From Paenibacillus_V sp046244365 (lineage in GTDB: Bacteria > Bacillota > Bacilli > Paenibacillales > NBRC-103111), in assembly GCF_046244365.1 (NCBI RefSeq), contig NZ_CP176395.1:2976001-3040000 (forward strand): a stretch of 64,000 nt of DNA. Direction: 5' to 3'. A model generated the notes under the pieces. The model did no database searches. It was not told the DNA's origin and saw only the letters and a list, made by a program, of their open reading frames with translations. The translations under genes were made by a program, and so were the position numbers. Of the stretch, positions 17,976 through 26,257 are shown one piece after another. Each line of letters begins with the position of its first letter. Within the stretch, counting starts at the first letter, position 1.

Positions 17976-18208
17976 TAGGATGGAACCGATTTCAACCAGC
18001 TTTCCGCGGTATTCCGTTTCGTATCTATTATTCCGGATAGCAGAAACATTGCTTTCCGTGAATTAGTTCCGCTTCGGAATAAATGCGACGAAACGGCTTG
18101 TTGTTCAAGCGGGGATAAGCGTTTACTATGAGCATCAGGAACCGGGCGGCGATACGCAGGGCCCGGAAGTCCAAGATGAATATGAATCGGAAAGGGGCCA
18201 CATAGCAA

Positions 18209-19894
18209 ATGAAAAGAACGGTCAAAATGTTGCTCAGCTTAAGTTTGGCAACGGTTCCAGCGCTTGCTGCATGCAGCAAGACGGACGGATCCGGAGGAAA
18301 GCCGGCGGCTACTGGCACGGGCACTACGGGAAAACAAGAAACTGGCGCAACCAAGACGGCGCCGGAGAAGTACGATCCGCCGATCGAGCTGAAGACGGTT
18401 AACTACAGCTTCTCAACTACGAAGTTTGCCGACGGGGAAGATATTAATAACAACATTTGGACGCGGACGATTCTGGAGAAGTACGGGATCAAGGTGAATA
18501 CGCAGTGGTATGTGCCGGAAACGGAGTACCCCAAAAAGACGAACCTGATGATCGCCTCCGGGGAATTGCCCGATTTCTTCGCGGCAACGCCTCAGCAGTT
18601 TCGGCAATTATACGAAGCAGGACAGCTCGAGGATATGACGAAGGTGTACAACGATTTCGCACCGGAATCGGTCAAGAAAGTGATGCAGGAGGCCGGAGAA
18701 ACGGTGCTGAAATCAGCCACTATCGACGGCAAGCTGTTGGCGATCCCGTGGTCCGGAGTGGCCAAGGAAAGTCCGGCAATACTCTGGATCCGCAAAGACT
18801 GGAAGGAAAAGCTGGGGCTCCCCGATCCGAAGACGATCGACGATCTGTACGCGATCGCCGACGCGTTCACGAAGAAAGATCCGGACGGCAACGGTAAGGA
18901 CGATACGTTCGGTCTGGCGATGGACAAGGAGCTCTCGATGGCCAGCGGATTGATGAACGGCTTCGGCGCATACACCGGTTTTATAAGCGGCTCCTACACC
19001 GATTTCTGGATCAAGGACGCTTCCGGCAGCTTGGCATACAGCGAGATTCAGCCGCAGATGAAGCAGGCGCTGACGAAGCTCTCAGACATGTACAAGGCTG
19101 GTCACTTCGATCCGGAATTTATCGTCAAGGACAATAACAAAGTGTACGAAAGCATCGGCAGCGGCAAAATCGGCATGATGATCGGAGGGCGCGGAACGGC
19201 AAACTACCCGCTCATCACGCTTACCCCGAATCAGGAATGGCAGCCATACCCGATGCCGACAGTGGACGGAAAGCCGTTCAAGGCGCAGCTGCCGCTCAAT
19301 GTTTTCGGCTACTATTGGGTCGTGAAGAAGGGGGCGAAACATCCGGAAGCCCTATTCAAGCTGATGGACTTCTGGCTGCAGACGTTCTACTACAACAAGT
19401 CCGATGAAGTATATAACAAATTTTTAGTACCTGCCTCCGCGGTTTGGACGTATTCGCCGGTCAAAATTTATTTGCCGGACATCAGCATCGAGAATTACCG
19501 GAAAGGAATCGCTTTTGAGGAAGGCAAGGTCAAACGTGAAGATCTTACTCCGAACCAAAGAGCGATGATTGACAAGATGAACTTGTATAAGGGCGGAAAG
19601 AAAGATCTATGGGGCGAAGTTGCGCAGAGCGGCCCCGGCGGGTCGGCCGCCATCATCGACCTCATTATCAAGGAAGACCGGTTCGTGCCGAACCAGTTCT
19701 ACACAACGCCGACGGCGACGATGGCCGAGCGAAACGAGCAGCTGAAGAAGCTGAGAAACGAAACGTTTGTGAAGATCGTAACCGGCAATTTGGGGCTCGA
19801 CGCGTTCGACAAATACGTAGCCGATTGGAAGAAGCAAGGCGGGGACATCATCACGAAGGAAGTAAACGATTGGTACGCGACTCAGAAAAAATAA
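18209..19894 (+). CDS. Extracellular solute-binding lipoprotein (locus 2)
   Basis: 561 residues; signal peptide ending in the lipobox ALAAC. It is a close paralogue of the locus 1 binding protein: blocks such as ELKTVNYSFSTTKF, PETEYPKKTNLMIASGELPD and the DPDGNGKDDTFGLAMDKE loop recur with few changes, and the C-terminus is KEVNDWYATQKK. It should deliver sugar to the permeases at 21.8-23.6 kb. Its last codons and the following leader are the source of a direct repeat on the far side of the next gene, so its original downstream neighbour was probably the terminator now at 21.45 kb. Confidence 0.92.
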   Translation: MKRTVKMLLSLSLATVPALAACSKTDGSGGKPAATGTGTTGKQETGATKTAPEKYDPPIELKTVNYSFSTTKFADGEDINNNIWTRTILEKYGIKVNTQWYVPETEYPKKTNLMIASGELPDFFAATPQQFRQLYEAGQLEDMTKVYNDFAPESVKKVMQEAGETVLKSATIDGKLLAIPWSGVAKESPAILWIRKDWKEKLGLPDPKTIDDLYAIADAFTKKDPDGNGKDDTFGLAMDKELSMASGLMNGFGAYTGFISGSYTDFWIKDASGSLAYSEIQPQMKQALTKLSDMYKAGHFDPEFIVKDNNKVYESIGSGKIGMMIGGRGTANYPLITLTPNQEWQPYPMPTVDGKPFKAQLPLNVFGYYWVVKKGAKHPEALFKLMDFWLQTFYYNKSDEVYNKFLVPASAVWTYSPVKIYLPDISIENYRKGIAFEEGKVKREDLTPNQRAMIDKMNLYKGGKKDLWGEVAQSGPGGSAAIIDLIIKEDRFVPNQFYTTPTATMAERNEQLKKLRNETFVKIVTGNLGLDAFDKYVADWKKQGGDIITKEVNDWYATQKK

Positions 19895-19929
19895 TTCGTA
19901 TGTATCAGATCTGAAAGGCGCAGCGACTG
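19853..19929 (+). repeat. Direct repeat, left copy (3' end of binding-protein gene)
   Basis: The last 42 bases of the binding-protein gene and 35 bases after it. The right copy is at 21389-21462. They share ACGAAGGAAGTAAACGATTG and most of what follows; the right copy lacks three A residues and has a few substitutions. Together they flank the oxidoreductase gene. Confidence 0.85.
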
Positions 19930-20091
19930 GGCGACAGCCGGGAAATGGTCGTCCATCGATTTTGTGACCGAAATCCTCGAAAGCGTCAAAAGCATGCAAA
20001 TGATTGCGCTTCTGAACCAGGTCGATGACGCTAATGTGTATCAATAATAACCTGTCGGAATCCGTTTCCGATTGCATGAAAGGAAGACTCC

Positions 20092-21387
20092 ATGAATACA
20101 TCAAAAGGACTCGTTCCGGCCAATCGTCCCGTAACCGCGGTGATCGTAGGCGCAGGACATCGCAGTCTCGTTTATGCCTCCTATGCGGAGGAGCATCCGG
20201 AGGAGCTGAGCATCGTCGCGGTAGTCGACCCCGATCCGGTGCGCAGGCAGCTCGTTGCGGACCAATATAAGCTTGCGGCCGACATGTGCTTCGAGTCGGT
20301 AGAGAAGCTAATCGCAAGACCCCGGCTGGCGGATGCCGCGATCAACGGCACGATGGATTCGGTCCATGTCCAAACCTCTTTGCCTTTGCTGAAAGCGGGC
20401 TACCATATTTTGCTGGAAAAGCCGATCGGCATTTCCGAGGACGAAACGCTGGAGCTTCTGCAAACGGCCGAACGCTGCGAGCGTCTGGTGATGGTATGCC
20501 ATGTTCTGAGATACGCACCTTTTTACGCCGCAATCCGCCAAATCATCGAGGATGGCGAAATCGGGAGCATCGTCAATATCCAGACCTCGGAAAATGTCAG
20601 CTACCACCATATGGCAATGGGGTTTGTCCGCGGGAAATGGAACCGCAAGGATACGGGCGGCTCCTCCATGCTGATGGCCAAATGCTGCCACGATCTCGAT
20701 TTGATCGCTTGGATGAAAGGCGGCGTAAGACCGGTGAGCGTCAGCAGCTTCGGGGGCTTGCTGCAGTTCCGTCCCGAGAGGGCGCCGGAAGGGGCGGGCA
20801 CCCGCTGTCTCACCGATTGCCAAATCGAGGAATCCTGCTTGTACTCCGCGCGTAAGCACTATGTCGAGCAAGGGTTGTGGGTGCCGTACGTTTCCTACAA
20901 CGAGCATCTCGGGGTGAAGCAGACGCCGGAGCAAATACTGGAGTCGCTGCGGACGGATAATCCGTACGGCCGCTGCGTGTGGCATTGCGATAACGATGTC
21001 GTGGATCATCAAACCGTCATCGTGGAATTCGAGGACGGCAGCACGGCCTCCCATAATTTGAACGGGGCGACGTCCAAGCCATGCCGCTCGATTCATATCG
21101 TCGGCGAGAAAGGTGAAATTCAAGGCGTGCTGGAGGACGGCTATTTTGTCGTCAGGCATCCCGATCCGCGCCAAGGCAGCGAGTATTCGGAGCGCAAAGT
21201 GGAGCTGAACGTGTCCATGGATATGCATGGCGGAGGCGACCTGCGGCTTGTGGCCGATTTCGTGAACGCGCTTCGCGGCGGTACGCCGTCGCTATCCTCC
21301 ACTTCGTTGGGGAAATCCGTCTACGGCCATCTGATCGGCTATGCGGCGGACCGGTCGCGGGAGGAAGGCAGGATCGTTGCTTTGTAG
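20092..21387 (+). CDS. Gfo/Idh/MocA-family oxidoreductase (locus 2)
   Basis: 431 residues; AAAGGAAG precedes the ATG. AVIVGAGHRSLVYASYAEEH is the NAD(P)-binding loop and EKPIG the family motif. It keeps the cysteine/histidine clusters of the locus 1 homologue (KCCHDLD, RCLTDCQIEESC, CVWHC) and is clearly its paralogue. In locus 1 the gene follows the permeases; here it precedes them, between direct repeats taken from the binding-protein gene, so it appears to have moved into this position. It likely modifies the imported sugar in the cytoplasm. Confidence 0.88.
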   Translation: MNTSKGLVPANRPVTAVIVGAGHRSLVYASYAEEHPEELSIVAVVDPDPVRRQLVADQYKLAADMCFESVEKLIARPRLADAAINGTMDSVHVQTSLPLLKAGYHILLEKPIGISEDETLELLQTAERCERLVMVCHVLRYAPFYAAIRQIIEDGEIGSIVNIQTSENVSYHHMAMGFVRGKWNRKDTGGSSMLMAKCCHDLDLIAWMKGGVRPVSVSSFGGLLQFRPERAPEGAGTRCLTDCQIEESCLYSARKHYVEQGLWVPYVSYNEHLGVKQTPEQILESLRTDNPYGRCVWHCDNDVVDHQTVIVEFEDGSTASHNLNGATSKPCRSIHIVGEKGEIQGVLEDGYFVVRHPDPRQGSEYSERKVELNVSMDMHGGGDLRLVADFVNALRGGTPSLSSTSLGKSVYGHLIGYAADRSREEGRIVAL

Positions 21388-21388
21388 T

Positions 21389-21462
21389 ACGAAGGAAGTA
21401 AACGATTGGTACGCGACTCAGAATAATTCGCATGTATCGGATCCCGAAAGGCGCAGCGACTG
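21389..21462 (+). repeat. Direct repeat, right copy (duplicated end of binding-protein gene)
   Basis: Begins two bases after the oxidoreductase stop codon. It repeats the C-terminal codons of the binding protein but has lost its stop. Unlike the left copy it runs into an intact terminator hairpin, which suggests that this copy keeps the ancestral 3' flank. Confidence 0.85.
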
Positions 21463-21478
21463 CGCCTTTCGCAATTTT
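21446..21478 (+). terminator. Rho-independent terminator
   Basis: GAAAGGCGCAG / CTGCGCCTTTC is a perfect 11-base-pair stem with loop CGA, followed by GCAATTTT. In the left repeat copy the equivalent hairpin is broken (GACTGGGCGAC). It could attenuate transcription from the binding protein and oxidoreductase into the permeases. The remaining 330 bases to the permease hold no convincing gene. Confidence 0.8.
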
Positions 21479-21811
21479 GGCGAAAGACGGCTCTATTCCT
21501 TACCACAGCAACTATTCCGAACGGCTGCATCGGGGCATTTCCTGCGCAAAGGAATAAAAGTGGCGAAACGGCTCGTTGTAACGGGGGCACAGCGCATCTA
21601 CGATGGGATTACCGTGGCGGGCGTTGCGGCGGCTGGTATTACAGCTTAAGTGACACATGTGCGATGGGCAGAAGTGCTGAACTGAAGTGACAGCTGATGC
21701 GACAGCCGGTACGGCAGCCCGCGCGGCGCAGCGCTAGCGATACGGTCAAGGAAATCGCGGAAAGGGGCATACGATTGTTATGAGACAGACATGCAAGGGG
21801 AGGCGACGGCT

Positions 21812-22720
21812 TTGAGAGCGATGATAACCGCAAAGCGGCTGAGAGAATTGCCGCTCCATCTGATGATATTGCCGGGCGCCATCATCGTATTCATCTATCA
21901 TTACATTCCGCTGGGCGGACTCGTCATGGCGTTCCAGAAATATATTCCGACCAAAGGCATTTTCGGCTCGGAATGGGTGGGACTGCGCAATTTCACGTAC
22001 ATCTTCGGCTTGCCGAGCACTATGGAGGTGTTCTGGAATACGCTGTTCATCGCAATGATGAAAATTGTTGCCGGGCTCGTTGCGCCGATCGTGACCGCAC
22101 TGCTGCTGAACGAAATCGTCAAAGTCGCCTTCAAGCGGACGGTGCAAACGCTCATTTATTTGCCGCATTTTTTATCGTGGACGATTTTGGCGGGTATTTT
22201 GATCGATATTTTATCTCCTGGACAAGGAATCGTCAATAAGGCGCTCGGTTTGGCGGGCATCGAGCCGATCTTTTTTCTCGGAGATAACAACTGGTTTCCT
22301 TATACGCTCGTCATCTCCAATGAATGGAAGGAATTCGGCTTCAGCACGATCATCTATTTGGCCGCGCTGTCGGGCGTAGACCCGTCGTTGTATGAGTCGG
22401 CCGTTATCGACGGCGCGGGACGGTGGCGGCAAACGTGGCATATTACGCTTCCCGGCATCCGGCCGGTCATCATTCTGCTTATGACGCTCAGTCTGGGGCA
22501 AATTTTGAATGCGGGCTTCGAGCAGGTGTTCAACCTGTACAGTCCTTACGTGTATGAAAGCGGCGATATTATCGATACGATGGTATACCGGATGGGACTG
22601 GAGAACGCCCAGTACAGCCTAGCGACCGCAGTTGGATTGCTGAAATCGGTCGTATCGCTCGCGATGATCTCGGTATCCTATTTGCTGGCTTACCGACTGG
22701 CCAATTATCGCATCTTCTAG
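21812..22720 (+). CDS. ABC sugar permease, LplB type (locus 2)
   Basis: About 302 residues from a TTG start; AGGGGAGG lies eight bases before it, whereas the in-frame ATG at 21791 lacks a site. Six membrane helices starting LMILPGAIIVFIYHYIPLGG; EAA loop ESAVIDGAGRWRQTWHITLP; C-terminus AYRLANYRIF. Very similar to the locus 1 counterpart. Pairs with the next gene. Confidence 0.93.
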   Translation: MRAMITAKRLRELPLHLMILPGAIIVFIYHYIPLGGLVMAFQKYIPTKGIFGSEWVGLRNFTYIFGLPSTMEVFWNTLFIAMMKIVAGLVAPIVTALLLNEIVKVAFKRTVQTLIYLPHFLSWTILAGILIDILSPGQGIVNKALGLAGIEPIFFLGDNNWFPYTLVISNEWKEFGFSTIIYLAALSGVDPSLYESAVIDGAGRWRQTWHITLPGIRPVIILLMTLSLGQILNAGFEQVFNLYSPYVYESGDIIDTMVYRMGLENAQYSLATAVGLLKSVVSLAMISVSYLLAYRLANYRIF

Positions 22721-22738
22721 AGAAGGGGGGAGCCTGAA

Positions 22739-23623
22739 GTGGTTGAAAATCCGTCATTGGGCCGTAGGCTGTTTGTTGCCGGAAATTACATTTTTATGGC
22801 GTTTCTTGCCTTCATGTGCCTGTTTCCTATCATTCATGTTCTCGCGGTATCGTTCAGCTCGAGCTCAGCCGCGGCCGCGGGGAGAGTCGGGCTATTGCCG
22901 GTTGAATTCACGATCAAGGCTTACGAATTCGTCGTCCGTAAAGTGGAATTTACCCGGTCGTTCGGCATATCGCTGCAGCGGCTTGTGCTGGGAACGGTCA
23001 TTAACATGGTTATGTGCGTCGTGATCGCCTATCCGTTGTCCAAAGAGGCGCGCGATTTTAAAATGCGCACGATTTACGTCTGGTACTTCTTCCTTACCGT
23101 TCTGTTTGGCGGAGGGCTTATTCCGACCTATATGACCGTGAAGCACACCGGGTTGATGGACACGGTTTGGGCGCTCGTGCTGCCGGGAGCGGTTCCGGTG
23201 TTCAACGTCATTTTGCTGCTTAACTTTTTTCGGGGGTTACCAAGAGAATTGGAGGAAGCCGCCTTCATCGACGGCGCGGGACATTTGCGTACGCTGTGGA
23301 GCTTGTTTATCCCGCTGTCCAAGCCGGTGCTCGCAACGGTGCTGCTGTTTACGATGGTCGGCCACTGGAACGCATGGTTCGACGGGCTCATCTATATGAA
23401 CGATCCGACCAACTACCCGCTGCAGAGCTACTTGCAAACGGTCGTTATCCAGCAGGATTTCAGCGGCATGTCGGACAGCGATGTGGAAATGATGAAGCAA
23501 TTGTCCAGCAAGACGGTCAAATCGGCGCAAATTTTCCTCGGCGCATTGCCGATTTTGGCTGTGTATCCGTTCCTGCAGCGGTTTTTCGTCAAGGGGATCG
23601 TGCTTGGCAGCGTTAAAGGATGA
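22739..23623 (+). CDS. ABC sugar permease, YtcP/LplC type (locus 2)
   Basis: 294 residues from a GTG behind GAAGGGGGAG, 18 bases after the first permease. Six membrane helices, EAA loop EEAAFIDGAGHLRTLWSLFI, and the subfamily ending FVKGIVLGSVKG. It is the same length as the locus 1 homologue and shares most blocks, which confirms that the whole importer was duplicated. Confidence 0.93.
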   Translation: MVENPSLGRRLFVAGNYIFMAFLAFMCLFPIIHVLAVSFSSSSAAAAGRVGLLPVEFTIKAYEFVVRKVEFTRSFGISLQRLVLGTVINMVMCVVIAYPLSKEARDFKMRTIYVWYFFLTVLFGGGLIPTYMTVKHTGLMDTVWALVLPGAVPVFNVILLLNFFRGLPRELEEAAFIDGAGHLRTLWSLFIPLSKPVLATVLLFTMVGHWNAWFDGLIYMNDPTNYPLQSYLQTVVIQQDFSGMSDSDVEMMKQLSSKTVKSAQIFLGALPILAVYPFLQRFFVKGIVLGSVKG

Positions 23624-23658
23624 GCGGACGGCAAGAGCCTCGCTGCGGTTTCGCGGTT

Positions 23659-23689
23659 GCGGGCCGGATGCCCGGCGGTTGCCTTTTTT
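23659..23689 (+). terminator. Probable terminator of locus 2
   Basis: GCGGGCCGGATGCCCGGC followed by GGTTGCCTTTTTTC. The core stem GGGC/GCCC is short but GC-rich and the T-run is good. It lies 36 bases after the last permease. Confidence 0.45.
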
Positions 23690-23730
23690 CTTGAAGCGGG
23701 TTGCTGCATACTCGCGGCTTCGTGCATGAA

Positions 23731-23760
23731 AAGGCCCGTCCGGCAATTCCGGACGGGCCT
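23731..23760 (-). terminator. Strong stem-loop, terminator for leftward transcription
   Basis: AGGCCCGTCCGG / CCGGACGGGCCT is a perfect 12-base-pair stem with a five-base loop. On the minus strand it is followed by TTTTCATG, so it served the decayed oxidoreductase gene to its right. Confidence 0.75.
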
Positions 23761-23800
23761 CTTGTCGCTGCAATACGGCGATCGGTCGACCATTTTTCGC

Positions 23801-24232
23801 TTAGAACGAAATTTCCGTTCCTTTTTCTGCGGATTCATAGATGCCGCACAAAATGTTCATCATCTCGACGCCGTCTTGAACAGGGCTGAGCGTTTCTTTG
23901 CGGCTGAAGCACGCATCGACGAAGTGGTCGATCTCGTCTTGCAAGCGGGCGATGAAATCAAAGCCTTTTTTTGTTGATTTGCGGATCGATATTGAGAATC
24001 GTGTTGTATTTCTCCGAAATGAAGCTCAGCTCCGGCTTGAGCTCGACGCCGCCTTTGTCGCCGTAGAGCTTGACGGTGATTTCGTCTTTCTTCGCGTGCA
24101 GCGTGAAGCTGACGTCAACGAGATGCGATGCGCCGTTCTTGAAGCGGATAAGGGCATTCGCCATATCCTCGACATCGTTCGCATCAGGCGTGTAGTCGGC
24201 CGCTCTGACTGATACCCAGCTCGTTATCTCTG
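23801..24232 (-). pseudogene. Gfo/Idh/MocA oxidoreductase, C-terminal fragment with frameshift
   Basis: Minus-strand coding starts abruptly near 24232 (SVRAADYTPDANDVEDMANA, typical of this family just after the active-site region) and runs through the beta-sheet dimerisation part. A one-base slip in the T-run near 23965 moves it to a second frame that continues DFIARLQDEIDHFVDACFSR to a TAA at 23801. The N-terminal Rossmann domain is absent. Its divergent 5' side abuts another gene fragment directly, which marks an old rearrangement point. Confidence 0.75.
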
Positions 24233-24274
24233 CTTTAGGAGAAGCTGTTAGGGCTCCTTAAAACCTAGGAAGGA

Positions 24275-24760
24275 TTGGACAGGAACCGTGAGTCTTTTGG
24301 TATGATCCATTTTGATTACAACGATGGAAATTATATGATAGATTATAATTCCGGGCAAATAACCGTATACGATTTCGATAATTCATGTTTCGGTTGGTAT
24401 ATGTTTGACTTGGCCAGTATCTGGGGAAACGGAGTGGGCTGGATACAATTTGAACCAGACGCCGGTAAACGTAAAAAGTTTATGGAGGATTATTTTGAAA
24501 CAGTCCTCGCGGGATACAGATCCGAAACCAGGCTCGATCATTCAATGTTGAATATATTGCCCTTGCTTATTCAGGCAAACCTCATGGAGGGTATTATAGA
24601 TGCATTCGAGGTAATGCGAAACAACGGCGAAGAGCCGGAGTGTGATGAGGAGCTGTCGTATCGCACAAAATGCATGGAAGACGATATCCCGTTTATGGGA
24701 TTTTTCCATGAGATTTATTCGTCTGAAGAACCCTTTAAGTATGAGAAACGAAATATTTAG
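24275..24760 (+). pseudogene. Aminoglycoside/choline phosphotransferase-like protein, C-terminal fragment
   Basis: 161 residues from a TTG. The kinase-like catalytic loop is near the start: MIHFDYNDGNYMI (H-x-D-x-x-x-x-N) followed by TVYDFDNS, the metal-binding DFD that replaces DFG in this fold. The ATP-binding N-terminal lobe is missing, so the gene is 5'-truncated at the same junction that cuts the facing oxidoreductase fragment. Acts, when complete, on small alcohols or aminoglycosides. Confidence 0.65.
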
Positions 24761-24784
24761 TATTTTTGTAGCAGCCTTTGCATT

Positions 24785-24862
24785 ACGCTAACGGGTACGT
24801 TAGCGTAGGGCTGCCGCAAGGACAGCTCTTTTTTGATGTTCATTGAAGTAACGGGCAGATTA
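24785..24862 (+). repeat. Dispersed intergenic repeat with terminator hairpin
   Basis: ACGCTAACGGGTACGTTAGCGT is an imperfect palindrome of the CTAACGGG family. It is followed by GGGCTGCCGCAAGGACAGCTC, then TTTTTT and GATGTTCATTGAAG. The second half recurs almost unchanged at 35923-35965, and another GTAACGGGCAG follows at about 24849. Confidence 0.7.
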
Positions 24863-24993
24863 CCGCGGCAACCGCTCCATTATTCGTGAACATTTAGTGG
24901 GCTACCTTGAGATCTGATGCGGGTAATTTGATATTTACAATGAAACTTTTTCCGGATATTTACGTCCAATCTTTTAATGTGGAGGTGTTTAAT

Positions 24994-25737
24994 TTGCTAA
25001 ATAATCTGACATGCGTCTTCGCTCACCCAGATGATGAATTTTTGGCGGCTGGATTGCTTGCACGTGCTAAAAGAATTGGTTACAAGACCCATATTATATG
25101 TGGTACAAACGGAGAGAGGGGTAGAATAAAGGGTCAAAACTTTTTGGGTGATAAAACTGAGGATTTAGTTACTATACGAAATAGAGAGTTTAAAAAATCA
25201 AGCAAACTATTGGAGGTTGATTCACTGAAATACCTTAATTTGCCTGATAATAAGGCTGCGCAATGGAATTTATACGATGCCGTAGGTGAGTTAGAATCAA
25301 TTTTGCTAAATATCGGCCCTTCTATTATTGTTACCTTCAATAAAAATGGAGGAAACAACCATCCAGACCATATAGGGATACATAACATTACAGTGAAAGC
25401 ATTTAAAAAAATAGCATCACAGAATTATAAATTGTATTTCGGGACTCTCTTTCCAAAGCAGTATTCACAAGCGAACAACATTTTACAAGTTCCCCCACAA
25501 ATCATTGATAAAATTACTATCGATGATAATGAAGTTTCAAAAATAATTGAGTTATCAAATGATGAATATAAATTAAAACTCAATGTTATTGATGTATACA
25601 GAAGCCAGTTCCCAGATGAACATGGATTGTATTATAAAATGCCTTTGAAGTTTCTCGAAATGATGGCTAAGTATGAATGTTACGAAGCGTTTGATATAGA
25701 AGAAAATCAAGATATCGAAATTGTAAATATGCTTTAG
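24994..25737 (+). CDS. PIG-L family deacetylase
   Basis: About 247 residues from the TTG six bases after GGAGGTG; a longer frame to 24907 lacks a site. Zinc-binding AHPDDE lies at about residues 10-15 and the second motif NHPDHIG near residue 125, both diagnostic of GlcNAc-PI/GlcNAc de-N-acetylases such as BshB and MshB. It probably removes an acetyl group from a glucosamine-containing substrate in the cytoplasm. It stands alone between gene fragments and is markedly AT-rich, so it may have been acquired separately. The substrate is unknown. Confidence 0.85.
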   Translation: MLNNLTCVFAHPDDEFLAAGLLARAKRIGYKTHIICGTNGERGRIKGQNFLGDKTEDLVTIRNREFKKSSKLLEVDSLKYLNLPDNKAAQWNLYDAVGELESILLNIGPSIIVTFNKNGGNNHPDHIGIHNITVKAFKKIASQNYKLYFGTLFPKQYSQANNILQVPPQIIDKITIDDNEVSKIIELSNDEYKLKLNVIDVYRSQFPDEHGLYYKMPLKFLEMMAKYECYEAFDIEENQDIEIVNML

Positions 25738-25881
25738 ATTGATATTCATGACTATTTTACCCAGGTTGAATCGATTGACTTTTATAAATAAACCAATCAA
25801 AACACAAGATATTTGGTGATAACGGAGTATTGTTTTGGATAAAAGAGCTTTCGCCTAAGTCGACATACATTTCATTACGGG

Positions 25882-25959
25882 TTAGTAGGTAGAAAGAAGA
25901 TCCATAGCGTGAGCAACTACTATTCCTGCTCGTTTCTTGCCTTTACGTGCTGCTGTACG
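25882..25959 (-). pseudogene. IS110-family transposase, C-terminal scrap
   Basis: Minus-strand RTAARKGKKRAGIVVAHAMD resembles the C-terminal basic motif of IS110/IS1111 transposases (A-R-x-G-K-K-R-A-x-x-A-V-A-H) and ends at a TAA. Only about 25 codons remain and nothing else of the element is visible. It abuts the binding-protein fragment, which it may have disrupted. Confidence 0.45.
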
Positions 25960-25970
25960 TCTATAAAGTG

Positions 25971-26221
25971 CTATTTGATCGAGTGTTTCGGAAACTTCTT
26001 GCGCAGCGCGTTGCCGTACAGGCGGTTGAAGTTTTCTTCGGAGTCACCGTTGGACGTGTAAAAGACGATCTCTGCGGGACCTTCTGCCGCTTTTTTGCCG
26101 CTTCCCGCGCGGCGTCATCGGTTCCGGCGCTTGGTTGTGGGGCGATTTCACGGCCGCACGCGGCCGTTACCACGGCGAGCGCAAGGGATAAAGCAATTCC
26201 GGTCATTTTTTTTGCAAGCAT
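25971..26221 (-). pseudogene. Solute-binding lipoprotein, N-terminal fragment with frameshift
   Basis: The ATG behind AGGGGAA opens MLAKKMTGIALSLALAV with lipobox VTAAC. After about 43 residues the frame must shift by one to continue AEGPAEIVFYTSNGDSEENF, the typical first strand of an extracellular sugar-binding protein, and then stops. Only about 80 of an expected 400-550 residues remain. It lies directly downstream of the large hydrolase gene on the same strand. Confidence 0.6.
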
Positions 26222-26257
26222 CGTAATTCCCCTTGATTGAATATGATCCTTATTCCG

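Noticed and set aside
18028..18354. Long upstream extensions of the locus 2 regulator (to 18208) and other antisense frames over the divergent region.
   Set aside because: No ribosome binding site; they would cover the promoter of the divergent binding-protein gene. A well-placed GGAGG supports the ATG at 17929.
21555..21649. Plus-strand frame reading KVAKRLVVTGAQRIYDGITV between the terminator and the locus 2 permease.
   Set aside because: It looks somewhat protein-like, but has no start signal, is about 30 codons long and matches nothing I recognise; not enough to call a gene.
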